Positions 1 through 11,694 of a DNA stretch of 64,000 bases are shown in pieces (position 1 is the stretch's first letter; every line of letters starts with the position of its first letter). The DNA is taken from NCBI RefSeq assembly GCF_000373265.1, contig NZ_KB890761.1, forward strand, positions 794,849 to 858,848, given 5' to 3'. The notes beneath the pieces are model-generated. The model was not told the DNA's origin, ran no database searches, and saw only the letters and a list, made by a program, of their open reading frames with translations. The position numbers and the translations under genes were made by a program. This DNA comes from Pontibacter roseus DSM 17521 (GTDB lineage: Bacteria > Bacteroidota > Bacteroidia > Cytophagales > Hymenobacteraceae).

Positions 1-3000
1 TTGAGTTTGCGACAGACGTAAACAACGTCATGTATGCCTATATCGACCGCAAGAAGAAATTCCCGGTAACGACGCTTCTTCGTGCTATCGGCTATGGTAC
101 AGACAAGGACATTCTGGATTTATTCGGATTGTCTGAGGAATTGCCAGCTACAAAAGCAAATCTGAAGAATGCTACAGGTAGAAAACTTGCAGCGCGCGTA
201 CTGAGGACTTGGACAGAAGACTTCGTTGACGAAGATACAGGAGAGGTTGTTTCTATTGATAGAAACGAAGTATTGTTGGAGCGTGACTCTGAAATCACAG
301 CAGAAGATATCGATGTGATTCTGGATTCAGGCGTGAAGTCCATTATCCTGCACCGTGAGAACGTTAATATAGCAGATTATGCTATTATATACAACACGCT
401 TCAGAAGGACAACTCTAACTCTGAAAAAGAAGCGGTTGAGCAAATCTACCGCCAACTTCGTAACACAGAGGCTCCGGATGAAGAGACAGCACGTGACATT
501 ATCCAGAAGCTGTTCTTCTCTGACAAGCGCTATGATTTAGGTGAAGTAGGTCGTTACAGAATCAACAAGAAGCTTGGTCTGGACACCAATTGGGATGCGA
601 AAGTATTGACAAATGAGGACATCGTCCTTATTGTGAAGTACCTCATCGGCCTGATTAACTCCAAGGCAGTAGTGGATGATATTGACCACTTGAGCAACCG
701 CCGTGTAAGAACGGTAGGAGAGCAGCTTTACGCACAGTTCGGTGTTGGTCTGGCTCGTATGGCCCGTACCATCAAGGAACGTATGAACGTGCGTGACAAC
801 GAGGACTTCAAGCCCGTTGACCTGATTAATGCGCGAACACTGTCTTCTGTAATCAACTCGTTCTTCGGAACAAACCAGCTGTCTCAGTTCATGGACCAGA
901 CAAACCCATTGGCGGAAGTGACGCACAAGCGTCGTGTGTCTGCCCTTGGACCAGGTGGACTTTCCAGAGAGCGTGCTGGTTTCGAAGTACGTGACGTTCA
1001 CTATACCCACTACGGCCGTCTGTGTACCATCGAGACGCCAGAAGGTCCGAACATCGGTCTGATATCTTCACTGTGTGTGCACGCACGTGTAAACCACATG
1101 GGCTTCATCGAGACGCCTTATCGCAAGGTGAATGAAGGAATTGTGGAAATGGACGGTACCGTAGAGTACCTGACTGCTGAAGAAGAAGATACACACCACA
1201 TCGCACAGGCGAATGCCATCATCGATGATAACGGTAACTTCATCAACGACCGGGTGAAAGGCAGATTTGAAGGTGACTTCCCTGTGGAGGAGCCGACCAC
1301 CTATACCTACATGGACGTTGCTCCAAACCAGATTGTATCGGTAGCGGCTTCTCTGATTCCGTTCCTGGAGCATGACGATGCGAACCGTGCTCTGATGGGT
1401 TCAAACATGCAGCGCCAGGCAGTGCCCCTGTTGAAGCCAGAAGCTCCAATTGTGGGTACAGGTCTGGAAAGAAGAGCTGCGATTGACTCCAGAGCATTGG
1501 TGATAGCAGAGGGAGAAGGTATAATCGACTTCGTTGATGCTACTAAAATCGTAGTAAAATACGATTTGACAGAAGAAGAGAAGTTGATAGCATTTGATGC
1601 TGAATATGTGACTTACAACCTGATTAAGTTCAGAAGAACTAACCAGGACACTTGCATCAACCTGACACCAATTGTCTATACCGGACAGCGTGTAACCAAA
1701 GGTCAGCCACTTTGCGAAGGCTATGCCACTAACAACGGCGAACTAGCGATTGGTAGAAACATGCAGGTAGCGTTCATGCCTTGGCAAGGGTATAACTTTG
1801 AAGATGCGATTGTAATCTCTGAGAAAGTAGTAAGAGATGACATCTTCACATCTATACACATCGAAGAGTTCGAGTTGGAAGTTCGCGAAACGAAGCGTGG
1901 TGAAGAGGAATTGACTTCTGAAATCCCGAACGTGAGCGAGGAAGCCGTGAAGAACCTAGACGAAAACGGTATTATCCGAATCGGTGCTGAAGTTCGTGAA
2001 GGCGATATCCTAATTGGTAAAATCACTCCAAAAGGAGAGACTGACCCAACTCCAGAAGAAAAGCTTCTACGTGCTATCTTCGGTGATAAAGCCGGTGATG
2101 TGAAGGATGCCTCGCTTAAGGCACCGCCATCACTGAACGGTGTGGTTATAGATACAAAACTTTTCTCTCGGCCTAAGAAAGACAAGAACCTTCGGGCTAA
2201 GTCTAAGAAAGAGGTTGAAGAGCTGAAAGTAAAATACTCTAAAGACCTCAATGTCATTAAGAACATAATGGTTGATAAGCTGGTGGCGTTACTGGAAGGT
2301 AAGACATCACAAGGTATCAAGCACAAGTTCGGTGATGAGATACTGTCAAAAGGAGTGAAGTTCTCTAGAAAGAACGTCATTGAAGCACTGTTCCCGGAAA
2401 AGAACCCATACAAGGACGAGAGTAACTATGCGGTTCCGGAAGAGGTGAACATGTTCAAGGATTTGATATTGGAGAACTGGACGCCGGACGAGAGAACGAA
2501 CAGCATGCTGGTAGAGCTTGTGAAGAACTATAACAAGCGTCGTAACATCACTTCTGCACACTTCAAGCGTGAGCGTTTCACCTTGGAGGTGGGAGATGAG
2601 TTGCCAGCAGGAATCGTACAGCTTGCCAAAGTATACATTGCCAAGAAGCGTAAGCTGAAGGTAGGTGACAAAATGGCCGGTCGTCACGGTAACAAGGGTG
2701 TAGTGGCACGTATCGTTCGCGAAGAGGACATGCCGTTCCTGGAAACTGGTGAGCCTATGGATATCGTTCTGAATCCACTGGGTGTACCTTCCAGGATGAA
2801 CATCGGTCAGATTTATGAAACAGTGCTTGGATGGGCCGGTAAGAAATTAGGAAGAACGTATGCGACTCCGATTTTCGACGGTGCAACAGAAGACCAAGTT
2901 TCTGCAGAGTTGGCTGAAGCAGGGCTTCCGAAGTTCGGCCGATCATACCTGTACGATGGTTTGTCAGGTGACCGCTTCGACCAGCCAGTAACAGTAGGTG

Positions 3001-3338
3001 TAATTTACATGCTGAAACTAGGCCACTTGGTGGATGATAAGATGCACGCTCGTTCTATCGGACCATACTCTCTGATTACGCAGCAGCCATTGGGTGGTAA
3101 AGCTCAATTTGGTGGTCAGCGTTTCGGTGAGATGGAGGTGTGGGCGCTTGAGGCATTCGGTGCATCTAACGTACTGCAGGAAATACTTACAGTTAAATCT
3201 GACGACGTGATTGGCCGTGCAAAAGCCTATGAGGCAATTGTGAAGGGCGATGTGTTGCCAAAACCAAATATCCCAGAATCATTCAACGTACTGATTCACG
3301 AGTTAAGAGGTCTGGCGCTCGAAATCACGTTAGAGTAG
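1..3338 (+). CDS. rpoB: DNA-directed RNA polymerase subunit beta (5' truncated)
   Basis: Beta subunit of RNA polymerase, forming one side of the catalytic cleft. The reading frame is open to the left edge (codons from base 3), so the N-terminal part is missing. The first in-frame ATG, at 30, is internal. The rifampicin region is visible near 861-1000: [12 protein letters not shown], then [13 protein letters not shown]. The residues equivalent to E. coli Q513, D516, H526 and S531 are all of the sensitive type. The C-terminal clamp segment [19 protein letters not shown] precedes the stop. It is followed by a strong hairpin and then rpoC, as in the usual beta-beta' operon. Confidence 0.98.
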   Translation, partial: EFATDVNNVMYAYIDRKKKFPVTTLLRAIGYGTDKDILDLFGLSEELPATKANLKNATGRKLAARVLRTWTEDFVDEDTGEVVSIDRNEVLLERDSEITAEDIDVILDSGVKSIILHRENVNIADYAIIYNTLQKDNSNSEKEAVEQIYRQLRNTEAPDEETARDIIQKLFFSDKRYDLGEVGRYRINKKLGLDTNWDAKVLTNEDIVLIVKYLIGLINSKAVVDDIDHLSNRRVRTVGEQLYAQFGVGLARMARTIKERMNVRDNEDFKPVDLINARTLSSVINSFFGTNQLSQFMDQTNPLAEVTHKRRVSALGPGGLSRERAGFEVRDVHYTHYGRLCTIETPEGPNIGLISSLCVHARVNHMGFIETPYRKVNEGIVEMDGTVEYLTAEEEDTHHIAQANAIIDDNGNFINDRVKGRFEGDFPVEEPTTYTYMDVAPNQIVSVAASLIPFLEHDDANRALMGSNMQRQAVPLLKPEAPIVGTGLERRAAIDSRALVIAEGEGIIDFVDATKIVVKYDLTEEEKLIAFDAEYVTYNLIKFRRTNQDTCINLTPIVYTGQRVTKGQPLCEGYATNNGELAIGRNMQVAFMPWQGYNFEDAIVISEKVVRDDIFTSIHIEEFELEVRETKRGEEELTSEIPNVSEEAVKNLDENGIIRIGAEVREGDILIGKITPKGETDPTPEEKLLRAIFGDKAGDVKDASLKAPPSLNGVVIDTKLFSRPKKDKNLRAKSKKEVEELKVKYSKDLNVIKNIMVDKLVALLEGKTSQGIKHKFGDEILSKGVKFSRKNVIEALFPEKNPYKDESNYAVPEEVNMFKDLILENWTPDERTNSMLVELVKNYNKRRNITSAHFKRERFTLEVGDELPAGIVQLAKVYIAKKRKLKVGDKMAGRHGNKGVVARIVREEDMPFLETGEPMDIVLNPLGVPSRMNIGQIYETVLGWAGKKLGRTYATPIFDGATEDQVSAELAEAGLPKFGRSYLYDGLSGDRFDQPVTVGVIYMLKLGHLVDDKMHARSIGPYSLITQQPLGGKAQFGGQRFGEMEVWALEAFGASNVLQEILTVKSDDVIGRAKAYEAIVKGDVLPKPNIPESFNVLIHELRGLALEITLE

Positions 3339-3339
3339 C

Positions 3340-3387
3340 AAAGTATAAGCTAAGCGCCCGGGCAGAAGCCGGGGCGCTTAGCGCACT
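3340..3387 (+). promoter_or_regulatory. Strong hairpin in the rpoB-rpoC spacer
   Basis: The arms 3349-3359 and 3372-3382 pair perfectly over 11 bp. An inner GGC/GCC stem closes an AGAA loop, and a further AAAGT/ACTTT pairing lies outside. Only a weak T run follows (CTTTATG), so it is not a classic intrinsic terminator. It could be an RNA-processing site or a partial attenuator that sets the beta/beta' ratio. The structure is seen in the sequence; the role is inference. Confidence 0.7.
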
Positions 3388-3439
3388 TTATGCAGATTAG
3401 CGTAAGGCATATTCATTGTATCGACATTATTATAATAAT

Positions 3440-6400
3440 ATGGCATTTGCAAAAAATAAAAAGCTAACTCAGGACTTCTCTAAAGTAACGATAAGCTTGG
3501 CTTCTCCAGAGTCGATTCTGGAGCGTTCCAATGGGGAAGTGGTAAAGCCTGAGACCATTAACTATAGAACCTATAAGCCTGAAATGGGTGGTTTATTCTG
3601 CGAAAGAATATTCGGACCTGTAAAGGACTGGGAATGCCACTGTGGAAAGTATAAGAGAATCAGATATAAAGGTATCATCTGCGACCGTTGCGGTGTAGAG
3701 GTTACCGAGAAGAAAGTGCGCCGCGAGCGCATGGGCCACATAGAACTAGTAGTTCCAGTGGCGCATATCTGGTACTTCAAGTCTCTTCCAAACAAAATCG
3801 GATATCTACTGGGTCTTCCAACCAAGAAGCTCGATCAGATTATCTACTATGAGAGATATGTAGTTATACAGCCAGGCATACTCGCGGAAGACGGTGTGAA
3901 TACATTGGACTTCCTGACAGAGGATGAGTACCTGGATATGGTTGACAAACTCCCACGCGAGAACCAGATTCTGGACAACAACGACCCGAACAAGTTCATC
4001 GCGAAAATGGGTGCTGAAGCACTGCAGATGCTGTTGGAGCGTACGAACCTGGATGACCTGTCATACGAACTTCGTCACGCAGCCGCGCACGAAACGTCGC
4101 AGCAGCGTAAAGCAGAGGCCTTGAAGCGTCTTCGTGTGGTGGAGGCATTCCGTGATGCGACTACAAGGATTGAAAACAGACCTGAGTGGATGATTATCCG
4201 CATGGTGCCTGTTATTCCACCAGAGCTTCGCCCGTTGGTTCCTTTGGATGGTGGACGTTTCGCTACATCTGACTTGAATGACCTGTACAGACGCGTTATC
4301 ATCCGTAACAACCGTCTGAAGCGTCTGATAGAAATCAAAGCTCCTGAGGTAATCCTTCGTAACGAGAAGCGAATGCTGCAGGAAGCGGTTGACTCTCTGT
4401 TCGACAACTCACGTAAAGTGAACGCTGTTCGTGCAGAAGGTAACCGTGCGCTGAAGTCTCTGTCTGACATGCTGAAAGGTAAGCAAGGACGATTCCGTCA
4501 GAACTTGCTTGGTAAGCGTGTTGACTACTCTGGCCGTTCGGTGATTGTGGTTGGTCCTGAACTGAAGCTGCACGAGTGCGGTCTGCCTAAGAATATGGCA
4601 GCTGAACTCTTCAAGCCGTTCATCATTCGCAAGCTGATTGAAAGAGGTATAGTAAAGACTGTAAAGTCCGCTAAGAAGATAGTAGACCGTAAGGACCCTG
4701 TAGTTTGGGATATCCTGGAGAACGTGCTGAAAGGCCACCCAGTGCTTCTGAACCGTGCACCTACGCTACACAGATTAGGTATACAGGCGTTCCAGCCGAA
4801 GCTGATTGAAGGAAAAGCAATCCAGCTGCACCCACTGGTGTGTACGGCATTCAACGCCGACTTTGACGGTGACCAGATGGCGGTGCACGTTCCACTTGGA
4901 CCTGCTGCTGTACTGGAAGCCTCTATGCTGATGCTTGCTTCGCACAACATCCTGAACCCCGCGAATGGTGCTCCGATTGCAGTGCCTTCTCAGGACATGG
5001 TACTTGGTCTATACTATGTATCGAAAGGAAAGCGTAGCACAGAAAACGAGAAAATAGCTGGTGAAGGTATGAGCTTCTACTCTGCGGAGGAAGTAATTAT
5101 TGCCATCAACGAAGGCCGTCTTTCCAAGCAGGCTTACATCAAAGTAAGAGCGAAGGTGAAAGATGAGAACGGAAACCTAGTTACGAAACTAATTGAAACA
5201 GTAGCAGGCCGTGTTATCTTCAACCAGTTTGTTCCAGAAGAAGTAGGATACATCGATGAGCTGTTGACGAAGAAAAAGCTTCAGCAGATTATCTCTCGCG
5301 TGTTCAAAGAAACAGGTATGGCACGTACTGCTCACTTCCTGGATGATATCAAAACACTTGGATTCCAGTCTGCTTATAAAGGCGGTCTGTCTATGGGTCT
5401 GGGTGATATTCAGATTCCGGCCGAGAAGGACATCCTGGTAGCTCAGGCTAAGAAGGATGTGGATGCTGTTTGGCAGAACTACTCCATGGGTCTGATTACG
5501 GACAATGAGCGTTACAACCAGGTGATTGACATCTGGACACGTATCAATAACCAGATTACGGAAACGTTGATGCGCCGTCTGGAGAACGATGACCAAGGCT
5601 TCAACTCCATCTTCATGATGATGCACTCGGGCGCCCGTGGTTCCAGAGAGCAGATTCGTCAGTTGGGTGGTATGCGAGGTCTGATGGCAAAGCCTCAGAA
5701 GTCTTTACAAGGTTCAGTAGGTGAGATTATCGAGAACCCGATTCTTTCTAACTTCAAGGAAGGTCTGGATGTAATCGAGTACTTTATCTCTACACACGGT
5801 GCTCGTAAAGGTCTTGCGGATACGGCCCTTAAAACTGCCGATGCGGGTTATCTGACCCGTCGTCTGGTGGACGTGTCACAGGACGTGATTGTAAACGAGG
5901 AAGACTGCGGTACCCTAAGAGGTCTGGAAGTGAGTGCACTGAAAGACAACGAAGACATCGTAGAGTCTCTGTCCGAGCGTATACTGGGCCGTGTAACAGT
6001 ACACGATGTGTATGACCCAATCACCAATGAACTGATTGTAGAATCAGGTTCTGAAGTGACGGAAGAGGTAGCCCGTGCTATTGAGAACACCGCCATAGAA
6101 ACTGTAGAAATTCGCTCTGTATTAACATGTGAATCTAAGCGTGGTATCTGCGCGAAGTGCTACGGCCGAAACCTTGCAACAGGCTTTATGGTGCAGAAAG
6201 GCGAGGCTGTTGGTGTTATTGCAGCACAGTCAATTGGTGAGCCAGGAACGCAGCTGACACTCCGTACCTTCCACGTAGGTGGTACTGCCTCGAACATTGC
6301 AGTAGATGCAATGATAAGAGCAAAATTCGCTGGTCGAGTTGAGTTTGAAGATGTGCGAACTATCGACACTATCAACAACGAAGGCGAACCAGTGAAAGTA

Positions 6401-7765
6401 GTGATGGGTCGTTCAGGTGAAATAAAAATTGTTGACCCTGCTACTAACAAGTTACTTATAAGCAATCACGTGCCCTATGGTTCTTTCATCAATGTGAACG
6501 AAGGACAGGTGGTTGAAAAAGGCGACCAAATCTGTAGCTGGGATCCATACAACGCGGTTATACTTTCAGAGTTTGACGGAGAGATTGTTTACGAATCGAT
6601 TATTGAAGGTATTACCTACCGTGAAGAGTCCGATGAGCAGACAGGCTACCGTGAGAAAGTAATTATCGATACAAAAGATAAGACACAGAACCCTGCAATC
6701 GTAGTGAATCCGAAGAGTGGCGAGTCCAAAGGGTATAACATCCCAGTAGGAGCACACTTGACAGTGGAGAATGGGGAAAAAATTAAGGCAGGTCAAATCC
6801 TGGTGAAGATTCCTCGTGCTATCGGTAAGACACGTGACATTACAGGTGGTCTTCCACGAGTGACAGAGCTCTTTGAGGCACGTAACCCATCGAACCCAGC
6901 AGTTGTTTCTGAAATTGACGGTGTAGTAACTTATGGTAGTGTGAAGCGTGGTAATCGTGAAATCTTCATTGAATCGAAAGACGGCGTGAAGAAAAAGTAC
7001 ATGGTGCCGTTGTCAAAGCACATCCTGGTACAGGACAATGACTTTGTTCGTGCAGGTATGCCACTATCAGACGGAGCTATCACTCCAACAGACATACTAA
7101 ATATTCAGGGACCAGGTGCCGTACAGGAATACTTGGTGAATGAAATCCAGGAGGTATACCGTCTGCAGGGTGTGAAAATCAACGACAAGCACATTGAGGT
7201 GGTAGTTCGCCAGATGATGCAGAAAGTGGTTATCATAGACGCGGGTGACACTAGCTTCCTGGAGCACCAGGTAGTTGATAAAATCAACTTCATGGAAGAA
7301 AACGACCGAATCATCGACATGAAAGTGGTAGAAGATTCCGGTGACTCTGCTAACTTGAAGCCAGGGCAGATTGTGACAGCTAGAAGGCTGCGTGATGAAA
7401 ACTCTAGCTTGAAACGCCGTGACCTGCGGTTGGTGACAGTACGAGATGCCTCTCCAGCTGTTTCAAGACCAACACTGCAAGGTATAACACAGGCTTCGTT
7501 GGGCACGCAAAGCTTCATCTCTGCGGCATCATTCCAGGAGACCACTAAGGTTCTAAGCGAGGCTGCTATCAAAGGTAAAGCAGATGAGTTGCTAGGCCTG
7601 AAGGAGAACGTAATCGTTGGTCACCTGATTCCTGCAGGTACAGGACTTCGAGAATACCAGAAGTTGATAGTAGGAAGCCAGGAAGAGTACGATTCACTCG
7701 TGGAGTCAAAGAAAACTGGAGCTGGAAGCAGAGTAAGACAGCAAGAGCTACAGAATAACAGATAA
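3440..7765 (+). CDS. rpoC: DNA-directed RNA polymerase subunit beta'
   Basis: Beta' subunit, 1441 residues, carrying the polymerase active site. The N-terminal zinc site is visible (CHCGKY then CDRCGV), as are the catalytic magnesium loop NADFDGDQM, the trigger-loop/bridge-helix region and the second zinc cluster ([13 protein letters not shown]). I take ATG 3440 ([11 protein letters not shown]) as the start because that is the family N-terminus. An upstream TTG at 3416 would add eight Tyr/Asn-rich residues encoded by the spacer. The gene lies about 100 bp after rpoB and only 5 bp before the DUF3467 gene, so all three are probably co-transcribed. Confidence 0.98.
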   Translation: MAFAKNKKLTQDFSKVTISLASPESILERSNGEVVKPETINYRTYKPEMGGLFCERIFGPVKDWECHCGKYKRIRYKGIICDRCGVEVTEKKVRRERMGHIELVVPVAHIWYFKSLPNKIGYLLGLPTKKLDQIIYYERYVVIQPGILAEDGVNTLDFLTEDEYLDMVDKLPRENQILDNNDPNKFIAKMGAEALQMLLERTNLDDLSYELRHAAAHETSQQRKAEALKRLRVVEAFRDATTRIENRPEWMIIRMVPVIPPELRPLVPLDGGRFATSDLNDLYRRVIIRNNRLKRLIEIKAPEVILRNEKRMLQEAVDSLFDNSRKVNAVRAEGNRALKSLSDMLKGKQGRFRQNLLGKRVDYSGRSVIVVGPELKLHECGLPKNMAAELFKPFIIRKLIERGIVKTVKSAKKIVDRKDPVVWDILENVLKGHPVLLNRAPTLHRLGIQAFQPKLIEGKAIQLHPLVCTAFNADFDGDQMAVHVPLGPAAVLEASMLMLASHNILNPANGAPIAVPSQDMVLGLYYVSKGKRSTENEKIAGEGMSFYSAEEVIIAINEGRLSKQAYIKVRAKVKDENGNLVTKLIETVAGRVIFNQFVPEEVGYIDELLTKKKLQQIISRVFKETGMARTAHFLDDIKTLGFQSAYKGGLSMGLGDIQIPAEKDILVAQAKKDVDAVWQNYSMGLITDNERYNQVIDIWTRINNQITETLMRRLENDDQGFNSIFMMMHSGARGSREQIRQLGGMRGLMAKPQKSLQGSVGEIIENPILSNFKEGLDVIEYFISTHGARKGLADTALKTADAGYLTRRLVDVSQDVIVNEEDCGTLRGLEVSALKDNEDIVESLSERILGRVTVHDVYDPITNELIVESGSEVTEEVARAIENTAIETVEIRSVLTCESKRGICAKCYGRNLATGFMVQKGEAVGVIAAQSIGEPGTQLTLRTFHVGGTASNIAVDAMIRAKFAGRVEFEDVRTIDTINNEGEPVKVVMGRSGEIKIVDPATNKLLISNHVPYGSFINVNEGQVVEKGDQICSWDPYNAVILSEFDGEIVYESIIEGITYREESDEQTGYREKVIIDTKDKTQNPAIVVNPKSGESKGYNIPVGAHLTVENGEKIKAGQILVKIPRAIGKTRDITGGLPRVTELFEARNPSNPAVVSEIDGVVTYGSVKRGNREIFIESKDGVKKKYMVPLSKHILVQDNDFVRAGMPLSDGAITPTDILNIQGPGAVQEYLVNEIQEVYRLQGVKINDKHIEVVVRQMMQKVVIIDAGDTSFLEHQVVDKINFMEENDRIIDMKVVEDSGDSANLKPGQIVTARRLRDENSSLKRRDLRLVTVRDASPAVSRPTLQGITQASLGTQSFISAASFQETTKVLSEAAIKGKADELLGLKENVIVGHLIPAGTGLREYQKLIVGSQEEYDSLVESKKTGAGSRVRQQELQNNR

Positions 7766-7770
7766 CCGGT

Positions 7771-8088
7771 ATGGCAGAAGAGCTAAAAAATCAAAATCAA
7801 ATTAACATAGAGCTTTCTGAAGAGATAGCGGAGGGGGAATACGCTAACCTAGCCATGATTGCCCATTCAAGTGGTGAATTTGTAATTGATTTTATAAGAC
7901 TGATGCCAGGGTTACCCAAAGCGAAAGTGAAGTCTAGAATAGTTATCACGCCAGAGCATGCTAAGAGATTGTTGGCTGCTCTGGCCGATAACATTCAAAA
8001 ATTTGAGGACAGCTTTGGTGAAATAAAGCCGGCGAATGAAGCACCATCTTTCCCAATGAACTTTGGAGGAACGGTAGGCGAAGCCTAA
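7771..8088 (+). CDS. DUF3467 family protein
   Basis: Small soluble protein of 105 residues with no signal peptide or membrane segment. The sequence (N-terminal INIELSEEIAEGEYANLAMIAHSS, then a VIDFIRLMPGLPKAKV stretch and a C-terminal helical region) matches the DUF3467 family as I know it from Bacteroidota and other phyla. Function is unknown. It begins 5 bp after the rpoC stop and ends before the rpsL promoter, so it should be transcribed with RNA polymerase. A role connected with transcription is suggested by position only. Confidence 0.85.
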   Translation: MAEELKNQNQINIELSEEIAEGEYANLAMIAHSSGEFVIDFIRLMPGLPKAKVKSRIVITPEHAKRLLAALADNIQKFEDSFGEIKPANEAPSFPMNFGGTVGEA

Positions 8089-8115
8089 GGTGCTAATAAT
8101 TAATGAATTAAAATT

Positions 8116-8146
8116 TTGAATTTGCAAAGTGATTTTCCTACCTTTG
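8116..8146 (+). promoter_or_regulatory. Promoter for rpsL-rpsG-fusA-rpsJ
   Basis: A TTG (-33 type) at 8116-8118 is separated by 20 nt from TACCTTTG at 8139-8146, matching the Bacteroidota -7 consensus TAnnTTTG. Transcription should start shortly after 8150, giving a leader of about 40 nt before rpsL. That leader ends in a small A/T-only hairpin (TATAATT/AATTATA, 8174-8191) touching the start codon. Confidence 0.75.
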
Positions 8147-8192
8147 CAGACCAAATTTTAGGGTGAAAAAATCTATAATTAACAAATTATAA

Positions 8193-8609
8193 ATGCCTAC
8201 TATACAGCAATTAGTAAGAAAAGGTAGAGAGAAATTGACTTACAATTCAAAATCTCCAGCCTTAGATGCATGCCCACAACGTCGTGGCGTATGTACAAGA
8301 GTGTACACAACAACTCCGAAGAAGCCAAACTCAGCTATGCGTAAGGTAGCAAGGGTAAGACTTACAAACGGTAAGGAAGTGAACGCCTACATTCCTGGTG
8401 AAGGCCACAATCTTCAGGAGCACTCTATTGTGCTTATCAGAGGAGGTAGAGTGAAAGACCTTCCAGGAGTACGTTATCATATCGTGCGTGGAGCGCTTGA
8501 TACGGCCGGAGTAAGCGGACGTCTGCAGTCACGTTCTAAGTACGGTGCTAAGAGACCTAAGCCAGGCCAACCAGCAGCTGCAGCAGGTAAAGGTGGTAAG
8601 AAAAAATAA
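8193..8609 (+). CDS. rpsL: 30S ribosomal protein S12 (uS12)
   Basis: Decoding-centre protein of the small subunit, 138 residues. The conserved [12 protein letters not shown] and [12 protein letters not shown] loops are intact, with lysines at the positions that confer streptomycin resistance when mutated in E. coli (K43, K88), so the allele looks sensitive. The C-terminus carries a basic Ala/Gly/Lys tail beyond the E. coli length. First gene after the 8116-8146 promoter; rpsG follows after about 20 bp. No Shine-Dalgarno sequence: the region before ATG is A/T-rich. Confidence 0.98.
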   Translation: MPTIQQLVRKGREKLTYNSKSPALDACPQRRGVCTRVYTTTPKKPNSAMRKVARVRLTNGKEVNAYIPGEGHNLQEHSIVLIRGGRVKDLPGVRYHIVRGALDTAGVSGRLQSRSKYGAKRPKPGQPAAAAGKGGKKK

Positions 8610-8628
8610 TAGTTAGAGTTATATTAAA

Positions 8629-9096
8629 ATGAGAAAAGCAAAGCCTAAAAGTAGAGTTCTCCTTCCTGATCCTAAATTCAAAGAGACCCTGGTAACACGT
8701 TTCGTAAACTATCTGATGGAAGATGGTAAGAAAAGTATTGCCTATGGTATCTTCTATGATGCTGTAGAATTAGTAGAGCAAAGAACGAAAGAGAACGGCC
8801 TTGAGACTTGGAAAAAAGCATTGAACAATGTGATGCCAAGCGTAGAGGTGAAAAGCCGCCGTGTAGGTGGTGCTACTTTCCAAGTGCCGACTGAGGTTCG
8901 TCCGGACCGCAGAGTATCTCTTGGTATCAAGTGGATGATATCTTACGCTCGCAAGAGAGGTGAGAAGACAATGAAAGATAAGTTAGCTGGTGAGATAATC
9001 GCAGCTGCAAAAGGTGAAGGTGCTGCCGTGAAGAAGAAAGACGATACGCACAGAATGGCAGAAGCGAACAAGGCATTCTCACACTTTAGATTTTAA
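8629..9096 (+). CDS. rpsG: 30S ribosomal protein S7 (uS7)
   Basis: Primary 16S rRNA 3'-domain binding protein that nucleates assembly of the 30S head, 155 residues, the normal family length. Recognised by the basic N-terminus with the DPKF motif, the [14 protein letters not shown] segment, and VGGATFQVP followed by EVRPDRR. It sits between rpsL and fusA (stop 3 bp before the fusA ATG), the standard str-operon order. In E. coli S7 represses its own operon; no leader target was identified here. Confidence 0.98.
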   Translation: MRKAKPKSRVLLPDPKFKETLVTRFVNYLMEDGKKSIAYGIFYDAVELVEQRTKENGLETWKKALNNVMPSVEVKSRRVGGATFQVPTEVRPDRRVSLGIKWMISYARKRGEKTMKDKLAGEIIAAAKGEGAAVKKKDDTHRMAEANKAFSHFRF

Positions 9097-9099
9097 TCG

Positions 9100-11202
9100 A
9101 TGGCAAGAGACTTAAGATATACAAGAAATATTGGTATTGCTGCTCACATCGATGCTGGTAAAACCACGACAACAGAGCGTATACTTTACTATACCGGCAA
9201 ATCACATAAGTTAGGTGAAGTCCATGAAGGTGGAGCTACAACTGACTGGATGGAGCAGGAGCAGGAGCGAGGTATTACAATTACCTCAGCAGCCGTAACT
9301 GTAAACTGGAATTACAGAGGGCAGCCGTATCACATCAACATCATCGATACACCCGGTCACGTGGACTTTACTGTAGAAGTAAACCGCTCACTGCGTGTAT
9401 TAGATGGCTTGGTTTTCCTTTTCAGTGCAGTAGATGGCGTTGAGCCACAGTCAGAGACCAACTGGCGCTTAGCTGACAACTACAAAGTAGCGCGTATCGG
9501 ATTCGTTAATAAAATGGACCGTTCGGGTGCTGACTTCCTTGCTGTTTGTAAGCAGGTAAAGGAGATGCTGGGAAGCAATGCAGTAGCACTTCAGTTACCA
9601 ATTGGCTCAGAAGACAACTTCAAAGGGGTGGTTGACCTTGTAAACAACCGTGGCATCATTTGGAACGAAGCAGATAAAGGCATGACCTTCACAGAGGTTC
9701 CAATTCCAGATGACATGGTAGAGGAAGCCGCTGAATATAGAGAAAAGCTTTTGGAAGCAGTAGCAGAGTACGATGAAAGTCTAATGGAGAAATACTTCGA
9801 AGACCCTAATTCAATCTCTGAAGACGAAATCCTGGCCGCGCTGCGTGCCGCAACTATCGACATGGCCATCGTGCCAATGCTTTGCGGTTCATCCTTCAAA
9901 AACAAAGGTGTACAAACAATGCTGGATTATGTGATGGCATTGATTCCATCGCCTATGGATAAGGAAAGCATTATAGGAACCGATCCGGATACAGGTAATG
10001 AGATATCTCGTAAGCCAAGCGCTTCAGAGCCTTTTGCAGGACTAGCTTTCAAAATAGCGACAGACCCTTACGTAGGACGCCTCTGTTTTGTGAGAGCTTA
10101 TTCAGGTATCTTGGAGTCAGGATCTTACGTGTACAACACAAGATCTAACAACAAGGAGCGTATCTCGCGCATCTTCCAAATGCACGCCAATAAGCAGAAC
10201 CAGATTGAAAGACTGGAGGCTGGAGATATCGGTGCAGTAGTAGGCTTCAAAGACATCAAGACTGGTGATACCTTGTGTGATCAGAATGCGAAAATAGTTC
10301 TTGAGTCCATGGAATTCCCTGAACCAGTGATTGGATACGCAATCGAGCCAAAAACGCAGGCGGACTCAGACAAAATGGGTATGGCAATTGCGAAACTGGT
10401 TGAAGAGGATCCTACCTTGCAAGTGAATACAGACGAGGAAACTGGTCAGACTATCCTGCGAGGAATGGGTGAGCTTCACTTGGAGATTATCATTGACCGC
10501 ATGAAGCGGGAGTTCAAGGTTGAATTGAACCAAGGAGCTCCACAAGTGGCTTACAAAGAAACCATCACTAAATCTGTAGAGCATAGAGAAGTGTTCAAGA
10601 AGCAGTCAGGTGGTCGTGGTAAGTTCGCAGATATTGTGTTCACAATGGGACCACGAGAAGATGGAAAGCAAGGCCTAGAGTTTGTGAATGCAATCGTGGG
10701 TGGTGTGATTCCAAAAGAATTCATACCAGCTATTCAGAAAGGATTCGAAGAGTCTATGAAGAATGGTATTTTGGCTGGATTCCCAATTGACTCCATGAAA
10801 GTACGCTTGTTCCATGGTTCATTCCACGATGTTGACTCCGACTCACTTTCTTTTGAGCTTGCAGCACGTCAAGGTTTCAAAGAAGCAGGTAAGCAATGTG
10901 GTGCAAAACTACTTGAGCCAATCATGGCTGTAGACGTGGTTACGCCAGATGAATATACCGGCCCAGTTACAGGTGACCTTAACAGAAGAAGAGGCATCAT
11001 GAAAGGGATGGATACAAAAGGAACTTCATCAGTTGTGAAAGCAAATGTACCACTTTCTGAGCTGTTCGGTTACGTAACAGACCTTCGTACTATCACTTCC
11101 GGTAGAGCTACTGCCTCTTTGACTTTCTCACATTACGAGCAAGTACCACAGAACTTGGCAGACGGCATAATCGCTAAATTAAAAGGAACTGCAGCTAAAT
11201 AG
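9100..11202 (+). CDS. fusA: Elongation factor G
   Basis: Translocation GTPase of 700 residues. G motifs are visible: [13 protein letters not shown] (P loop), DTPGHVD (G3) and NKMD (G4). The C-terminal domains IV-V include [12 protein letters not shown] and the family ending. It also serves with RRF in ribosome recycling in most bacteria. It begins 3 bp after rpsG and is followed 12 bp later by rpsJ; no tuf gene follows, as is common in Bacteroidota, where tuf is usually upstream of secE-nusG. Confidence 0.98.
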   Translation: MARDLRYTRNIGIAAHIDAGKTTTTERILYYTGKSHKLGEVHEGGATTDWMEQEQERGITITSAAVTVNWNYRGQPYHINIIDTPGHVDFTVEVNRSLRVLDGLVFLFSAVDGVEPQSETNWRLADNYKVARIGFVNKMDRSGADFLAVCKQVKEMLGSNAVALQLPIGSEDNFKGVVDLVNNRGIIWNEADKGMTFTEVPIPDDMVEEAAEYREKLLEAVAEYDESLMEKYFEDPNSISEDEILAALRAATIDMAIVPMLCGSSFKNKGVQTMLDYVMALIPSPMDKESIIGTDPDTGNEISRKPSASEPFAGLAFKIATDPYVGRLCFVRAYSGILESGSYVYNTRSNNKERISRIFQMHANKQNQIERLEAGDIGAVVGFKDIKTGDTLCDQNAKIVLESMEFPEPVIGYAIEPKTQADSDKMGMAIAKLVEEDPTLQVNTDEETGQTILRGMGELHLEIIIDRMKREFKVELNQGAPQVAYKETITKSVEHREVFKKQSGGRGKFADIVFTMGPREDGKQGLEFVNAIVGGVIPKEFIPAIQKGFEESMKNGILAGFPIDSMKVRLFHGSFHDVDSDSLSFELAARQGFKEAGKQCGAKLLEPIMAVDVVTPDEYTGPVTGDLNRRRGIMKGMDTKGTSSVVKANVPLSELFGYVTDLRTITSGRATASLTFSHYEQVPQNLADGIIAKLKGTAAK

Positions 11203-11214
11203 TAGTAAAAGATA

Positions 11215-11520
11215 ATGAATCAGAAAATAAGAATAAAGCTTAAGTCTTACGACCACAACCTGGTAGACAAATCTTCTGAGAAGATTGTTAAAGCTGTGAA
11301 AGCTACTGGCGCTATCGTAAGCGGACCAATTCCACTTCCAACAGAGAAGGATAAGTTTACAGTGTTGCGTTCGCCACACGTGAACAAGAAGTCTCGTGAG
11401 CAGTTTCAGCTTTGCACTTACAAGCGCTTAGTTGACATCTACTCTACAAGCTCTAAAACTGTAGATGCGCTAATGAAGCTAGAATTGCCAAGTGGCGTAG
11501 ACGTTGAGATTAAAGTTTGA
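11215..11520 (+). CDS. rpsJ: 30S ribosomal protein S10 (uS10)
   Basis: Head protein of the small subunit and, as NusE, a partner of the NusB antitermination complex; 101 residues, full length. Recognised by [36 protein letters not shown] and the C-terminal [11 protein letters not shown]. Here S10 is coupled to fusA and cut off from rplC by a strong terminator and a new promoter, so it is expressed with the str genes and not as the first gene of the S10 operon. Confidence 0.98.
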   Translation: MNQKIRIKLKSYDHNLVDKSSEKIVKAVKATGAIVSGPIPLPTEKDKFTVLRSPHVNKKSREQFQLCTYKRLVDIYSTSSKTVDALMKLELPSGVDVEIKV

Positions 11521-11540
11521 TTAAACTGCTCAATAATTTT

Positions 11541-11569
11541 AAAAGAGAACCTTCGGGTTCTCTTTTTTT
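11541..11569 (+). terminator. Intrinsic terminator after rpsJ (UUCG tetraloop)
   Basis: A 9-bp stem (11543-11551 with 11556-11564) closes a TTCG loop and runs into seven T residues. The C(UUCG)G tetraloop is exceptionally stable. It ends the str transcript before the S10 promoter. Confidence 0.92.
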
Positions 11570-11600
11570 ATGCACTGATTAATAATAATTTACATAAAGC

Positions 11601-11632
11601 TTGTTAAAGAATTTTAAAAATCATTAACTTTG
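11601..11632 (+). promoter_or_regulatory. Promoter for the S10-spc-alpha ribosomal genes
   Basis: TTG at 11601-11603, a 21-nt spacer, and TAACTTTG at 11625-11632 fit the Bacteroidota -33/-7 consensus. The expected start lies at about 11637-11640, at the foot of the hairpin described separately. Confidence 0.75.
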
Positions 11633-11636
11633 CACT

Positions 11637-11656
11637 CCCTTAGCAAAAGCTGAGGG
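11637..11656 (+). promoter_or_regulatory. Hairpin at the predicted 5' end of the rplC transcript
   Basis: CCCTTAGC and GCTGAGGG (11637-11644, 11649-11656) pair over 8 bp, one of them G-T, around an AAAA loop. It lies exactly where transcription from the upstream promoter should begin. It may protect the 5' end or take part in ribosomal-protein feedback; neither is shown by the sequence. Confidence 0.55.
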
Positions 11657-11694
11657 GTAAAATATTTATATCCATCTTTTAAAAAACAAGTTGA

